Assembly: GCF_900184255.1 (NCBI RefSeq) | Contig: NZ_LT854640.1 | Location: forward strand, 1,386,156-1,450,155 | From: Haloimpatiens massiliensis | GTDB taxonomy: Bacteria; Bacillota; Clostridia; Clostridiales; Clostridiaceae | Reading direction: 5' to 3' | DNA: 64,000 nt | The notes under the pieces: model-generated | What the model saw: only the letters and a program-made list of their open reading frames with translations | Told to the model about the DNA's origin: nothing | Database searches by the model: none | Program-made: the position numbers and the translations under genes | Shown here: positions 55,382 to 64,000 of the stretch, in pieces | How positions within the stretch are numbered: position 1 is the first letter of the stretch | How the letters are laid out: every line of letters starts with the position of its first letter

Positions 55382-55700
55382 TCAAAAGTCACCATCCTAT
55401 GTGAATATAAAATATAGTATATAAGCTAATGAGTTGTAAGAAAACTCATATTTTATTATGTAAATAATACATTAAAATATACTTAAAGTATATAATAGAT
55501 TCAATATTATTTAAAAAATTAGAAAAGCTTTATAGAAGATGCCCTGACACCTTCATTGTTCTTTGGAGGATGAAAGGGCTTTAATAAATATTAATTATTG
55601 TATAGAATAGATAAAAGAAGAAAAAGTATGAAAAATACAAATATATATTTATAAATCCATATATCGTGGTTAAAATGCCATTTTTAAGAAATTACGAGGT
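55382..55700. other. Intergenic region upstream of groES
   Basis: AT-rich with no gene seen. A partial inverted pair (GCCCTGACACCTTCAT near 55542 with ATGAAAGGGC near 55570) is the only structure noticed. Confidence 0.45.
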
Positions 55701-55729
55701 TTGATATTATCAACCTCATTAACTATCAT
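55701..55729 (+). promoter_or_regulatory. groESL sigma-A promoter
   Basis: TTGATA (55701-55706) and TATCAT (55724-55729) are spaced 17 bases apart, just upstream of the CIRCE operator. The -35 lies inside a second dyad, GAGGTTTGAT and ATCAACCTC (55696-55717). Confidence 0.75.
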
Positions 55730-55739
55730 AATAATTGTA

Positions 55740-55766
55740 TTAGCACTCGATATTAATGAGTGCTAA
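55740..55766 (+). promoter_or_regulatory. CIRCE operator (HrcA site)
   Basis: A perfect match: TTAGCACTC, nine bases, GAGTGCTAA. It places groESL under HrcA heat-shock repression. Confidence 0.98.
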
Positions 55767-55813
55767 CAGATAATGATAAATAATATGTTTAAATATAATA
55801 AGGAGGGGTTTAA

Positions 55814-56098
55814 ATGAATATTAGACCACTTGGAGACAGAGTTGTTATTAAAAGATTAGAAGCAGAAGAAACTACTAAAAGTGGAATAGTGCTACCAGGT
55901 TCAGCACAAGAAAAACCACAAATGGCAGAAGTTGTGGCAGTAGGTCCAGGAATGTGTAAAGACGGACAGAAAATCGAAATGGAACTAAAAGTAGGTGATA
56001 AAGTTATCTTCTCTAAATATTCAGGTAATGAAGTTAAATTTGAAGGAGAAGAATACACTATACTAAAGCAAGAAGATATATTAGCGGTAGTTGAATAA
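55814..56098 (+). CDS. groES: Co-chaperonin GroES
   Basis: 94 residues. NIRPLGDRVVIKRLEAEETTKSGIVLPGSAQEKPQ and GDKVIFSKYSGNEVKFEGEEY are diagnostic, including the mobile loop that binds GroEL. ATG after AAGGAGGGG. It forms the lid of the folding chamber and is followed by groEL after 50 bases. Confidence 0.99.
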   Translation: MNIRPLGDRVVIKRLEAEETTKSGIVLPGSAQEKPQMAEVVAVGPGMCKDGQKIEMELKVGDKVIFSKYSGNEVKFEGEEYTILKQEDILAVVE

Positions 56099-56148
56099 TA
56101 AATATTATTGTAGTTAAAAAATAAAACTACATACAGGAGGGATTTACA

Positions 56149-57777
56149 ATGGCAAAGAGTATTACATTTGGCGAAGAAGCTAGAAGAGCTATGCAAGCTG
56201 GTGTTGATAAATTAGCTGACACTGTAAAAGTTACATTAGGACCTAAAGGAAGAAATGTTGTATTAGATAAAAAATTTGGTTCACCACTTATAACAAATGA
56301 TGGTGTTACTATTGCAAGAGAAATAGAATTAGAAGATCCATATGAAAATATGGGAGCTCAACTTGTTAAAGAAGTTGCTACTAAAACTAATGATGTAGCA
56401 GGAGACGGAACTACAACAGCTACACTTCTTGCTCAAGCAATTATAAGAGAAGGATTAAAAAATGTAACAGCTGGAGCTAACCCAATTCTTATAAGAAATG
56501 GTATAAGAATAGCTGTAAATAAAGCTGTAGAAGGAATAAAGGGAATATCAAAACCTATAAATGGAAAAGAAGACATAGCTAGGGTTGCAGCTATATCAGC
56601 AGCAGATGAAGAAATAGGAAAGCTAATAGCAGATGCTATGGAAAAGGTAGGCAATGAAGGAGTTATAACTATAGAGGAATCTAAATCAATGCTTACTGAA
56701 TTAGATGTAGTTGAAGGTATGCAATTTGATAGAGGATACTTAAGCCCATACATGGTAACAGATGCAGAAAAAATGGAAGCTGCATTAGATGATGTGTATA
56801 TCTTGATTACAGATAAAAAGATATCAAATATACAAGAAATACTTCCAGTACTTGAGCAAATAGTTCAACAAGGTAAAAAACTATTAATAATAGCTGAAGA
56901 TGTAGAAGGCGAAGCTTTAGCTACATTAGTTGTAAATAAATTAAGAGGAACATTTACTTGTGTTGCTGTAAAAGCACCAGGTTTTGGTGATAGAAGAAAA
57001 GAAATGCTTCAAGATATAGCTATATTGACTGGTGGTACAGTTATTTCAGAAGAATTAGGAAGAGATTTAAAAGATGTTACTTTAGATATGCTTGGAACAG
57101 CTGAAAGTGTTAAAATCACTAAAGAAAACACTACAGTAGTTAATGGAAAAGGAAATAAAGAAGCAATCCATGATAGAGTAGCACAAATAAGAAGACAAAT
57201 TGAAGAAACTACTTCAGATTTCGATAGAGAAAAACTTCAAGAAAGACTTGCAAAATTAGCAGGTGGAGTTGCTGTAATTAAAGTTGGAGCAGCTACTGAA
57301 ACAGAATTGAAAGAAAGAAAATTGAGAATAGAAGATGCTTTAGCAGCTACAAAAGCAGCTGTAGAAGAAGGTATAGTTCCAGGTGGTGGAACAGCATATG
57401 TTGATGTAATACCAGAAGTAGCTAAATTAGAAGATGGCGTACAAGATATTCAAATCGGTATCAACATCATAAGAAGAGCTCTTGAAGAACCAGTAAGACA
57501 AATAGCTACTAATGCTGGAGTTGAAGGTTCAGTAATAATAGAAAAAGTTAAAGAAAGTGCAGCAAATATAGGATTTGATGCTCTAAATGGTGATTATGTA
57601 GATATGATGAAAAAAGGTATAGTTGATCCAACTAAGGTTACTAGATCAGCACTTCAAAATGCGGCTTCAGTAGCATCTACATTCTTAACAACAGAAGCAG
57701 CAGTAGCAGATATACCAGAAAAGAACCCAGCACCAGCAATGCCAGCACCAGGAATGGGCATGGACGGAATGTACTAA
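56149..57777 (+). CDS. groEL: Chaperonin GroEL
   Basis: 542 residues, full length. VTLGPKGRNVVLDKKFGSPLITNDGVTIAREIELEDP and GDGTTTAT carry the nucleotide site. The C-terminus ends in Gly/Met-rich PAPGMGMDGMY. ATG at 56149 after CAGGAGGG. Heat-shock operon with groES; terminator at 57983-58022. Confidence 0.99.
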   Translation: MAKSITFGEEARRAMQAGVDKLADTVKVTLGPKGRNVVLDKKFGSPLITNDGVTIAREIELEDPYENMGAQLVKEVATKTNDVAGDGTTTATLLAQAIIREGLKNVTAGANPILIRNGIRIAVNKAVEGIKGISKPINGKEDIARVAAISAADEEIGKLIADAMEKVGNEGVITIEESKSMLTELDVVEGMQFDRGYLSPYMVTDAEKMEAALDDVYILITDKKISNIQEILPVLEQIVQQGKKLLIIAEDVEGEALATLVVNKLRGTFTCVAVKAPGFGDRRKEMLQDIAILTGGTVISEELGRDLKDVTLDMLGTAESVKITKENTTVVNGKGNKEAIHDRVAQIRRQIEETTSDFDREKLQERLAKLAGGVAVIKVGAATETELKERKLRIEDALAATKAAVEEGIVPGGGTAYVDVIPEVAKLEDGVQDIQIGINIIRRALEEPVRQIATNAGVEGSVIIEKVKESAANIGFDALNGDYVDMMKKGIVDPTKVTRSALQNAASVASTFLTTEAAVADIPEKNPAPAMPAPGMGMDGMY

Positions 57778-57982
57778 TAGCATAAATTACAAGTAATTTA
57801 TGGCTATAGGGCCAGTATAGTGGGCTAGTGTGTCAGAGGACTAGAGGGCCAAAACAGTGGGCTAGGGGAGGAAGATTTTCCTTTGCTTTGTTCAGAAAAT
57901 ATTTTATAGAATTGCGGTAAAAAAGTCTTTTACTTGAATAGTTGATAATTGACTAATCAAAGAACAAGGTTGTAGAATATAG

Positions 57983-58022
57983 AAACTAGAGTTATTCCAT
58001 TGAATGGAAGGCTCTAGTTTTT
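57983..58022 (+). terminator. Intrinsic terminator after groEL
   Basis: AAACTAGAG (57983-57991) pairs with CTCTAGTTT (58012-58020), with an inner TTCCATTGAATGGAA pair, followed by TTTAATATTT. It lies 200 bases after the stop. Confidence 0.75.
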
Positions 58023-58256
58023 AATATTTATAAATAAATTTGTAAGTTTCACATAATATTTTTATATTCAATACAATTTAGAAATTAATGGATTTTTTAT
58101 TGATGTTTGAAATATATAATTTAGTGTTAGCATATTATATATGAAACTTATTTTATTAAAAGTATTATAATTGATACTAATGTTTCATAAAACATTGCGA
58201 ATTTGCAATTTTACATGCAAAAAAATAAAAACATGCAATTTTATTTTAATTAGTTG

Positions 58257-58285
58257 TTGACAAATAGAGTATTTTTAAATAGAAT
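58257..58285 (+). promoter_or_regulatory. Promoter of the guaBA riboswitch transcript
   Basis: TTGACA (58257-58262) and TAGAAT (58280-58285) with exactly 17 bases between. Expected start about 40 bases before the aptamer. Confidence 0.8.
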
Positions 58286-58331
58286 GTTAATAATAAGTTT
58301 TTCAGAATCGTTAAAAAAAATGATAAATATT

Positions 58332-58398
58332 CGCTCATATATCCCTTAAATATGGTAAGGAGTTTCTACCGGGGGCCTTAAATTCCCGACTATGAGTG
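58332..58398 (+). promoter_or_regulatory. Guanine-type purine riboswitch aptamer
   Basis: P1 is CGCTCATA with TATGAGTG. The core contains ATATGG, AGTTTCTACCGGG, CCTTAAA and CCCGACTATGAG, matching the purine riboswitch. The specificity base in GACTAT is C, which pairs with guanine; adenine types have T. It controls guaB-guaA. Confidence 0.96.
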
Positions 58399-58410
58399 AT
58401 TATGGTAGGC

Positions 58411-58468
58411 GAAAGCATACTATTTTCACTCGTACCGTTGATGTGATTTAGTGTGCTTTCTTTATTAA
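58411..58468 (+). terminator. Riboswitch expression-platform terminator
   Basis: GAAAGCATACT (58411-58421) pairs with AGTGTGCTTTC (58450-58460), followed by TTTATT. CACTCGTA in its loop can instead pair with the P1 3' strand TATGAGTG, giving a simple ligand-controlled switch that turns guaBA off with guanine. Confidence 0.8.
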
Positions 58469-58580
58469 AGGGATATAAAACTATACCATTTTGGCTATTA
58501 TAAATGTGAGCATGTTATGAATTGCTAAACATTGTGAGTGACTATTAAAAATATAAAAATTATGGAAGGGTGTGCGTAAA

Positions 58581-60035
58581 GTGGCAATTATATTAAAGAC
58601 AGGATATACTTTTGACGACGTTTTATTAATGCCAAATAAATCAGAGGTTTTACCAAAGGAAGTTATTTTAAAGACAAATTTAACAAAAACTATAAAGCTA
58701 AGCATTCCTCTTATGAGTGCAGGTATGGACACTGTTACAGAATCTAAAATGGCTATTGCTATGGCTAGAGAAGGCGGCATAGGAATAATACACAAGAATA
58801 TGAGCATAGAAAGACAAGCATATGAAGTGGATAGAGTAAAAAGACAGGAAAATGGTGTAATATCTGATCCATTCTCTTTATCACCAGAGAATACTATAGA
58901 TGATGCCCTATCTTTAATGAGTCAATATAGAATATCAGGAGTGCCTATTACAGTAAACGGAAAACTTCAAGGAATAATAACTAATAGGGACATACTATTC
59001 GAAAATGATTATTCTAAAAAAATATCACAAGTCATGACTAAAGAGAATCTTATAACAGCTCCAGAAGGAACTACAGTAGAAGAAGCCAAGGATATACTTA
59101 AAAAACATAAAATAGAAAAACTTCCATTAGTGGATAATGACAACAATTTAGTTGGACTTATTACTATTAAAGATATAGAAAAAGTTAAAAAATATCCAAA
59201 TGCAGCAAAGGACTCAAAAGGAAGACTTTTATGTGGTGCTGCAGTAGGAGTTACTAAAGACATGATGGTTAGAGTGGATGCTTTAGTTAAAGCTAATGTA
59301 GATGTTATAACTTTAGATACAGCTCACGGACACTCTAAAGGAGTTTTAGATGCAGTAAAGACTATAAAGGCTAAGTATCCAGAACTACAAATAATAGCCG
59401 GTAATGTGGCTACAGCAGAAGCAGTTAAGGATTTAATAGAAGCTGGAGCAGATTGTATTAAAGTAGGTATAGGACCTGGATCCATATGTACTACAAGAGT
59501 AGTAGCTGGAGTAGGTGTTCCACAACTTACAGCAGTAATGGATTGTGTAGAGGAAGCTAATAAATACAATATACCTATAATTGCTGATGGCGGATTAAAA
59601 TACTCTGGAGACGTGGTTAAAGCCCTTGCAGCAGGAGCTAAAATATGTATGATGGGATCTATGTTTGCAGGTTGTGAAGAGTCACCAGGAGAAACTGAAA
59701 TATATAAAGGAAGAAGTTATAAGGTTTATAGAGGCATGGGTTCTATGGCAGCAATGCAGTGTGGAAGTAAAGATAGATATTTCCAAGAGGATAGCAAGAA
59801 ATTAGTTCCAGAAGGTATAGAAGGAAGAGTCCCATATAAGGGATATGTATCTGAGACTATATTCCAAATGCTTGGAGGAATACGTTCAGGTATGGGATAC
59901 TTAGGAGCTAAGACTTTAGATGATTTATATAAAAATGCAAGATTTGTAGTTCAAACCTCTGCAGGACTAAGAGAAAGTCATCCACATGATATTAATATGA
60001 CAAAAGAAGCACCAAACTATAGTGTAAATAGATAA
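58581..60035 (+). CDS. guaB: Inosine-5'-monophosphate dehydrogenase
   Basis: 484 residues from the GTG at 58581, ten bases after GGAAGGG; a GTG three codons earlier overlaps that site. Start TGYTFDDVLLMPNKSEVLP, two CBS domains inserted at about residues 90-205, the catalytic cysteine loop GIGPGSICTTRVVAGVGVPQ, and the flap GMGSMAAM are all present. It oxidises IMP to XMP, feeding GuaA 13 bases downstream. Confidence 0.98.
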   Translation: MAIILKTGYTFDDVLLMPNKSEVLPKEVILKTNLTKTIKLSIPLMSAGMDTVTESKMAIAMAREGGIGIIHKNMSIERQAYEVDRVKRQENGVISDPFSLSPENTIDDALSLMSQYRISGVPITVNGKLQGIITNRDILFENDYSKKISQVMTKENLITAPEGTTVEEAKDILKKHKIEKLPLVDNDNNLVGLITIKDIEKVKKYPNAAKDSKGRLLCGAAVGVTKDMMVRVDALVKANVDVITLDTAHGHSKGVLDAVKTIKAKYPELQIIAGNVATAEAVKDLIEAGADCIKVGIGPGSICTTRVVAGVGVPQLTAVMDCVEEANKYNIPIIADGGLKYSGDVVKALAAGAKICMMGSMFAGCEESPGETEIYKGRSYKVYRGMGSMAAMQCGSKDRYFQEDSKKLVPEGIEGRVPYKGYVSETIFQMLGGIRSGMGYLGAKTLDDLYKNARFVVQTSAGLRESHPHDINMTKEAPNYSVNR

Positions 60036-60048
60036 TTGGAGGTAACCT

Positions 60049-61581
60049 ATGAAGAGAGAATTAGTATTAGTTGTAGATTTTGGAGGGCAGTATAATCAAT
60101 TAATAGCTAGAAGAGTAAGAGAAAATGGAGTTTATTGTGAAATAATTCCTTACGATTATTCTATAGAAAAGATAAAAGAAAAAAATCCTAAGGGAATAAT
60201 ATTTACAGGTGGACCAAACAGTGTATATGCAGAGGGTGCTCCTAGAGTGGATGAGGAAATATTCCAGTTGGGTGTTCCAATACTTGGAATATGCTATGGT
60301 GACCAGCTTATGGCTCACAGCTTAGGCGGTGACGTTACAAGTCCTGACAAAAGAGAATATGGAAAAACAGAATTAGATATAGATAAGGATAATTTATTAT
60401 TTGAAGGTGTAAAGGAAAAAGATCAATGTTGGATGAGTCACACAGACTATATTTCTAAAGCGCCGGAAGGATTCAAAGTTATAGCTACTACAAAAGAGTG
60501 CCCTTGTGCAGCTATGGCTAATGAAGAGAAAAAACTATATGGAGTACAGTTCCATCCAGAAGTAGAACACACTTTATTCGGAAAACAAATGCTTCACAAT
60601 TTCTTATTTAATATTTGTAGTTTAAAAGGCGATTGGTCCATGTCTTCTTTTGCAGAAGAACAAATAAGCAAAATAAAAGAAGTGGTTGGAAATAAAAAAG
60701 TTATATGTGCCCTTTCTGGTGGTGTAGATTCATCAGTGGCAGCAGTACTTGTGCATAAAGCTATAGGAAAGCAATTGACTTGTATATTTGTAGATCATGG
60801 TCTTCTTAGAAAAGATGAGGGAGATCAAGTAGAAACAATATTTAAAAAGCAGTTTGACATGAATTTAATTCGTGTAAATGCTCAAGAGAGATTTCTTGGA
60901 AAGTTAAAAGGAGTTTCTGATCCTGAAAAGAAAAGAAAAATAATAGGTGAAGAATTCATAAGAGTATTTGAAGAAGAAGCTAATAAGCTTGGAGATATAG
61001 ATTTTCTAGTACAAGGAACTATTTATCCAGACGTAGTAGAAAGCGGAACAAAAACTTCTGCTACAATAAAAAGCCATCACAATGTAGGTGGACTTCCAGA
61101 AGATATGCAATTTAAATTAATCGAACCTTTAAGAGAGCTATTTAAAGATGAAGTAAGAGCCGTAGGAGAGGAGCTAGGTATTCCACATAAATTAGTCTGG
61201 AGACAGCCATTCCCAGGCCCAGGTCTTGCTATAAGAGTTTTAGGAGAGATTACAGAAGATAAACTAGAAATAGTTAGAGAAGCAGATGCAATTTTCAGAG
61301 AAGAAATAGCTAACGCTGGTTTAGATGAGGCTATATGGCAATACTTTGCATGCCTTCCAAACATCCAATCTGTTGGAGTTATGGGAGATGAAAGAACCTA
61401 TTGCCACACTATAGCCCTAAGAGCAGTAACTTCCTCTGACGCTATGACTTCAGATTGGGCAAGAATTCCATATGAAGTTTTAGATCTAGTTTCTCGTAGG
61501 ATAGTTAATGAAGTTAAGGGAGTAAACAGAATTGTTTACGATGTAACTTCAAAACCACCAGCAACTATTGAGTGGGAATAG
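60049..61581 (+). CDS. guaA: GMP synthase (glutamine-hydrolysing)
   Basis: 510 residues. The class I glutaminase has the nucleophile in GICYGDQLMAH and the histidine and glutamate in QFHPEVEHT. The ATP-pyrophosphatase loop is CALSGGVDSSVAAVL near residue 225. The C-terminal dimer domain ends RIVYDVTSKPPATIEWE. It converts XMP to GMP. ATG after GGAGG. Co-transcribed with guaB. Confidence 0.98.
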   Translation: MKRELVLVVDFGGQYNQLIARRVRENGVYCEIIPYDYSIEKIKEKNPKGIIFTGGPNSVYAEGAPRVDEEIFQLGVPILGICYGDQLMAHSLGGDVTSPDKREYGKTELDIDKDNLLFEGVKEKDQCWMSHTDYISKAPEGFKVIATTKECPCAAMANEEKKLYGVQFHPEVEHTLFGKQMLHNFLFNICSLKGDWSMSSFAEEQISKIKEVVGNKKVICALSGGVDSSVAAVLVHKAIGKQLTCIFVDHGLLRKDEGDQVETIFKKQFDMNLIRVNAQERFLGKLKGVSDPEKKRKIIGEEFIRVFEEEANKLGDIDFLVQGTIYPDVVESGTKTSATIKSHHNVGGLPEDMQFKLIEPLRELFKDEVRAVGEELGIPHKLVWRQPFPGPGLAIRVLGEITEDKLEIVREADAIFREEIANAGLDEAIWQYFACLPNIQSVGVMGDERTYCHTIALRAVTSSDAMTSDWARIPYEVLDLVSRRIVNEVKGVNRIVYDVTSKPPATIEWE

Positions 61582-61616
61582 CTGAAACTTAGTAATATCA
61601 AGGAATAGATGATATA

Positions 61617-61668
61617 AAAAGTGTTTATGATTTACTTTTAGAATAAGTAAATTGTAAGCACTTTTTTA
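61617..61668 (+). terminator. Intrinsic terminator after guaA
   Basis: AAAAGTGTTTATGATTTACTT pairs with AAGTAAATTGTAAGCACTTTT (with G-U pairs), followed by TT and ATG. Confidence 0.85.
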
Positions 61669-61827
61669 TGCCTTTTGTGCTAAAAAAGAAGGTGTTTTAG
61701 AAATGAAGCGTGGAGAAGTCGTAGGGACTTGACAATTCGGAAAAAAACTCTCTGTAACCCCATGACAGTATTCGACAGTATATAACGACCATGATAAAAT
61801 AAGAATATCATATGGAGGTTAGAAAAT

Positions 61828-62046
61828 ATGAGTAGAAGAAAATACACTTTAGAAGAAAAAATAAGAATGATAGAAGAATTAAATAGTGGTTTAACTAATG
61901 CTCAAGTTTGTAAGAAATATGGAATATCATCATCTACACTTAGTGTATTTAAAAAACAGCTTGCTGTAATAAATGCTACTGAATCAAAAGATTATAAAGC
62001 TACCGCTAAGGTAAGAAGACCTGTACCAGGGTATTCATATGGTTAA
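61828..62046 (+). pseudogene. IS3-family OrfA remnant
   Basis: 72 residues: an HTH_Tnp_1-type domain (RRKYTLEEKIRMIEELNSGLTNAQVCKKYGISSSTLSVFKKQL). A short unrelated tail stops before the leucine zipper expected in IS3 OrfA. ATG follows GGAGG. It is directly followed, in the minus-1 frame, by an OrfB fragment, so this is an internally deleted IS3-type element. Confidence 0.75.
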
Positions 62047-62048
62047 AT

Positions 62049-62282
62049 AATTGCATAGTAGATGATTCAGTTATTGAAACACTCTTATATGAAGCATGTG
62101 AAAAATATCCTTTCTATGGATATAAGAAAATCACGAAAATTCTTCGTAAGAAGCATGGATTAAGAATCAATGCTAAGAAAGTGTATAGATTGTATAAAAA
62201 ACTAGGTCTACTTCTATCATATGTTAAACATACAAAGCAAGGCCATTTAGCCATAGCAAGAGAACTAACGGATATTAATTAG
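62049..62282 (+). pseudogene. IS3-family OrfB fragment
   Basis: The open frame reads VIETLLYEACEKYPFYGYKKITKILRKKHGLRINAKKVYRLYKKLGL, the HTH_21 region at the N-terminus of IS3 OrfB. It stops soon afterwards, so the DDE integrase core is lost. The frame is minus-1 relative to OrfA, as expected for programmed frameshifting in intact elements. Confidence 0.78.
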
Positions 62283-62369
62283 TTAGTATTCGTTAGAAAA
62301 TGTTGATAATTAAAAGGGAACAATCCGATTATAAAAATAAATTAAAAGAAGTTACGAGGGGTGAATAAT

Positions 62370-62567
62370 ATGTGAACTGTAATTTCAGAGTTTAGAATTA
62401 AAAATTATGTTGTGTTAAAATTAAATCAAGATAAACCATTAAAAAAATATTCTAAGTATTTTATAGATGGATTAGAGTTTGAGATTGTACCAGTGTATGA
62501 TGCTCCAAGATGCGTAGCAATAGAATCAGAAAAAAGTTTTTTAAATAAAGAAGTTAAGTTTATTTAA
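62370..62567 (+). pseudogene. Small phage-like gene with nonsense second codon
   Basis: GAGGGG precedes ATG at 62370, but the next codon is TGA. The frame then stays open for 63 codons (TVISEFRIKNYVVLKLNQDKPLKKYSKYF...IESEKSFLNKEVKFI). It resembles short proteins near phage head genes, from memory only. The nonsense codon suggests inactivation. Confidence 0.5.
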
Positions 62568-62658
62568 GAAAGCACTTATTAAATAAAATAATAGGTATTT
62601 TTATAATACCTAAAAGTGAAAAATTTTCTTGATGGTAAGATAAATGTTAATCAGATAA

Positions 62659-63346
62659 AAAAATATAGAAAAAACGTATAATACAAATGACTATAATGCT
62701 AAAAGACTTGTGGAAACGGAAGTGTCCAGATGTTCTAGCAATGCCTTTGATAGGTTTTGCATTTAAACTGGGGTTAAAAAAGTAAGATATAATGCTACAT
62801 TATGTAACACTTGTGATAAATGTATGGTTAATCACGACAAAGTATTTGATTTGAAGGATAAAATAGAATTACCAAGGCATCCGTTATGCCATTGTTTTTA
62901 TACTGTTGAAGATGAAGATACTATTAAAATAAACTCAGGTGCTAAAAGTGGAGCACTTACTGGCAAGAATGACCCGGATTTTAAGAGAAGGGATGAACAC
63001 GCGGAACAATATTATGAAGCAGTACGTAGAAGAAATTCTAAAAAAGAAATTTCGGCTATAGCTAAAAATACTAGATTAAATCCTAAAACAATTGAAAAAG
63101 TATATAATCATGGTTTTATAAATAAATACGATTTAGATCATAGATATGATAATTTTATTCCAGATTATGATATGGCACAATCATGGCAAAGGCTAAGAGA
63201 AGGTAAAAATATTCAAGAGCATGATCTGATTATGTTAAATCATGAAAGGCTTGAATATGAATTAATGAATAGGTATAATAAGAAGTATCTAGAAGCTCAT
63301 AGATTAACTGAGAATAAATATAATTATGCTAAGGCTTTAATTAAGT
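62659..63346 (+). pseudogene. Phage head-morphogenesis (MuF/SPP1 gp7-like) remnant with C-terminal extra domain
   Basis: One frame reads AKRLVETEVSRCSSNAF, then a stop TAA at 62764-62766, then TGVKKVRYNATLCNTCDKCMVNHDKVFDLKDKIELPRHPLCHCFY. This matches the end of phage minor head (MuF-type) proteins. About 130 more residues follow, with KTIEKVYNHGFINKYDLD and LNHERLEYELMNRYNKKYLEAHRLTENKYNYAKALIKY, a separate domain of unknown function. The 5' part is missing and the 3' end is cut by IS copy 2 at 63347, whose bases supply the final codons and stop at 63366. Confidence 0.72.
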
Positions 63347-64000
63347 ACTTAACTTCTGCAAAATAAAAAGTTAAATTGGTAGTATTACCAAAAAATAAAT
63401 ATGGCACACTGACCTTATCCGTGATATATAAAAGTTACTACTCAATTAAAACACGGGAGGTTGTCAGTATGCCAAGTAAATTTACTAATCATATTGTATC
63501 CATTAATGATGAACTTTACAATTACTTAAATGATGTAAATTATGGAATGAGTAAACCTCAATTTCATCATATATCCACTATTATTAATGGATTAATAAAT
63601 TTAGATGGCACTAAATCTTTATTAAAGATTTCAGAATATATACTAGCTGCTAAAAGCAGCAGTTCCATATATAGATTTTTGAGTAACTCTAAATGGGACG
63701 ATAGTCTCATAGATAGAAATCGTATTAATTATTTAAAACTACATTTTAATAAACTCATAAAGCCTAAATCCGTAGGATTCTTAGTTATAGATGATACTGT
63801 TAATCCAAAAACTCAAGCAAAGAAGATGCAAGGATTAAGCTATAATCATTGCCATACAGAAGGTAAAAATCTTTGGTCCCACTGTGTAGTTACTTCTAAT
63901 TTTGTAGCAGAGGATATGTCTATTCCGCTAAACTATAAGTCTTATTTTAACGAAGAAAACTGCAAAAATCATAATAAAAAATTTATGAGTAAACCAGATA
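63347..64000 (+). mobile_element. IS4/IS701-type insertion sequence, copy 2 (runs off the window)
   Basis: It starts with the same end, ACTTAACTTCTGCAAAATAA, as copy 1 and appears identical to it throughout the visible 650 bases. Orientation is opposite to copy 1. It interrupts the phage head remnant. The right end is outside the window. Confidence 0.9.
63469..64000 (+). CDS. DDE transposase of IS copy 2, partial
   Basis: ATG at 63469 after GGGAGG. The visible 177 codons give MPSKFTNHIVSINDELYNYL onward and the first catalytic motif LVIDDTVNPK, apparently identical to the copy 1 transposase. The 3' part lies beyond the window. Confidence 0.93.
   Translation, partial: MPSKFTNHIVSINDELYNYLNDVNYGMSKPQFHHISTIINGLINLDGTKSLLKISEYILAAKSSSSIYRFLSNSKWDDSLIDRNRINYLKLHFNKLIKPKSVGFLVIDDTVNPKTQAKKMQGLSYNHCHTEGKNLWSHCVVTSNFVAEDMSIPLNYKSYFNEENCKNHNKKFMSKPD

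Noticed and set aside
1..64000. tRNA or rRNA genes
   Set aside because: None were recognised by eye; a covariance-model scan would be needed to exclude a tRNA fully.

Overview
The window is low-GC, AT-rich DNA from a strictly fermentative Firmicute, most likely Clostridium sensu stricto. The evidence is the butyrate gene order crt-bcd-etfB-etfA-hbd, Rex, a fused NfnAB-type flavoprotein, SigI/RsgI, a CIRCE-controlled groESL, strong AGGAGG ribosome sites, and frequent TTG/GTG starts. No rRNA or tRNA gene was seen. I do not call a species.

Layout. 1-4.2 kb: the 3' part of a TnpB element, an FAD oxidoreductase, a RusA-like resolvase and an IS4/IS701-type insertion sequence. 4.4-8.7 kb: tsaD, an MFS transporter, an AraC-methyltransferase fusion and a lipoprotein. 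8.7-9.5 kb: gene-free and full of palindromic repeats. 9.5-13.9 kb (minus strand): an AI-2E-family permease and a cobalamin-riboswitch-controlled B12 uptake operon (btuF-btuC-btuD type). 14-20.3 kb: a TetR regulator, an NSS symporter, a PHP hydrolase and an ABC-F ATPase. 20.4-21.7 kb: a second type of transposase. 22.4-32.0 kb: a LevR-like sigma-54 activator, two sigma-54 promoters, a galactitol-type PTS, two zinc dehydrogenases and a split transketolase. 32.4-38.8 kb: rex and the butyryl-CoA synthesis operon, with palindromic elements between genes. 39.4-45.7 kb: lepB, sigI-rsgI, a DUF5667 protein, an ADP-ribosylglycohydrolase and an M42 peptidase. 45.9-52 kb: a sigma-54 activator, a sigma-54-controlled iron alcohol dehydrogenase and the NfnAB fusion. 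52-55.4 kb: a coat-like protein, an OGG-type glycosylase, and TVP38 and DUF1461 membrane proteins. 55.7-61.6 kb: groESL, then guaB-guaA behind a guanine riboswitch. 61.8-64 kb: an IS3 remnant, broken phage genes, and a second copy of the first IS in opposite orientation, cut by the window edge.

Functional themes. Redox balance runs through the window: Rex, Bcd/Etf and Hbd (butyrate branch), NfnAB (NADH/ferredoxin to NADPH) and the sigma-54-controlled alcohol dehydrogenase. The most interesting metabolic unit is the LevR-type sigma-54 regulon. It joins a Gat-type PTS to two polyol-phosphate-type dehydrogenases and a split transketolase, with no tagatose-6-P kinase or aldolase. That argues for pentitol rather than galactitol catabolism (inference).

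The intergenic DNA carries several dispersed palindromic, MITE-like families. One (4 copies) has AAATTTG-type ends and two internal palindromes. A fold-back element of about 235 bp or more has two copies in opposite orientation. A third family has two copies, one with another palindrome nested in its loop. Two genes, the tetR-type gene and lepB, have their good Shine-Dalgarno sequence separated from the start codon by a hairpin; at lepB this encodes a possible 11-codon leader peptide.
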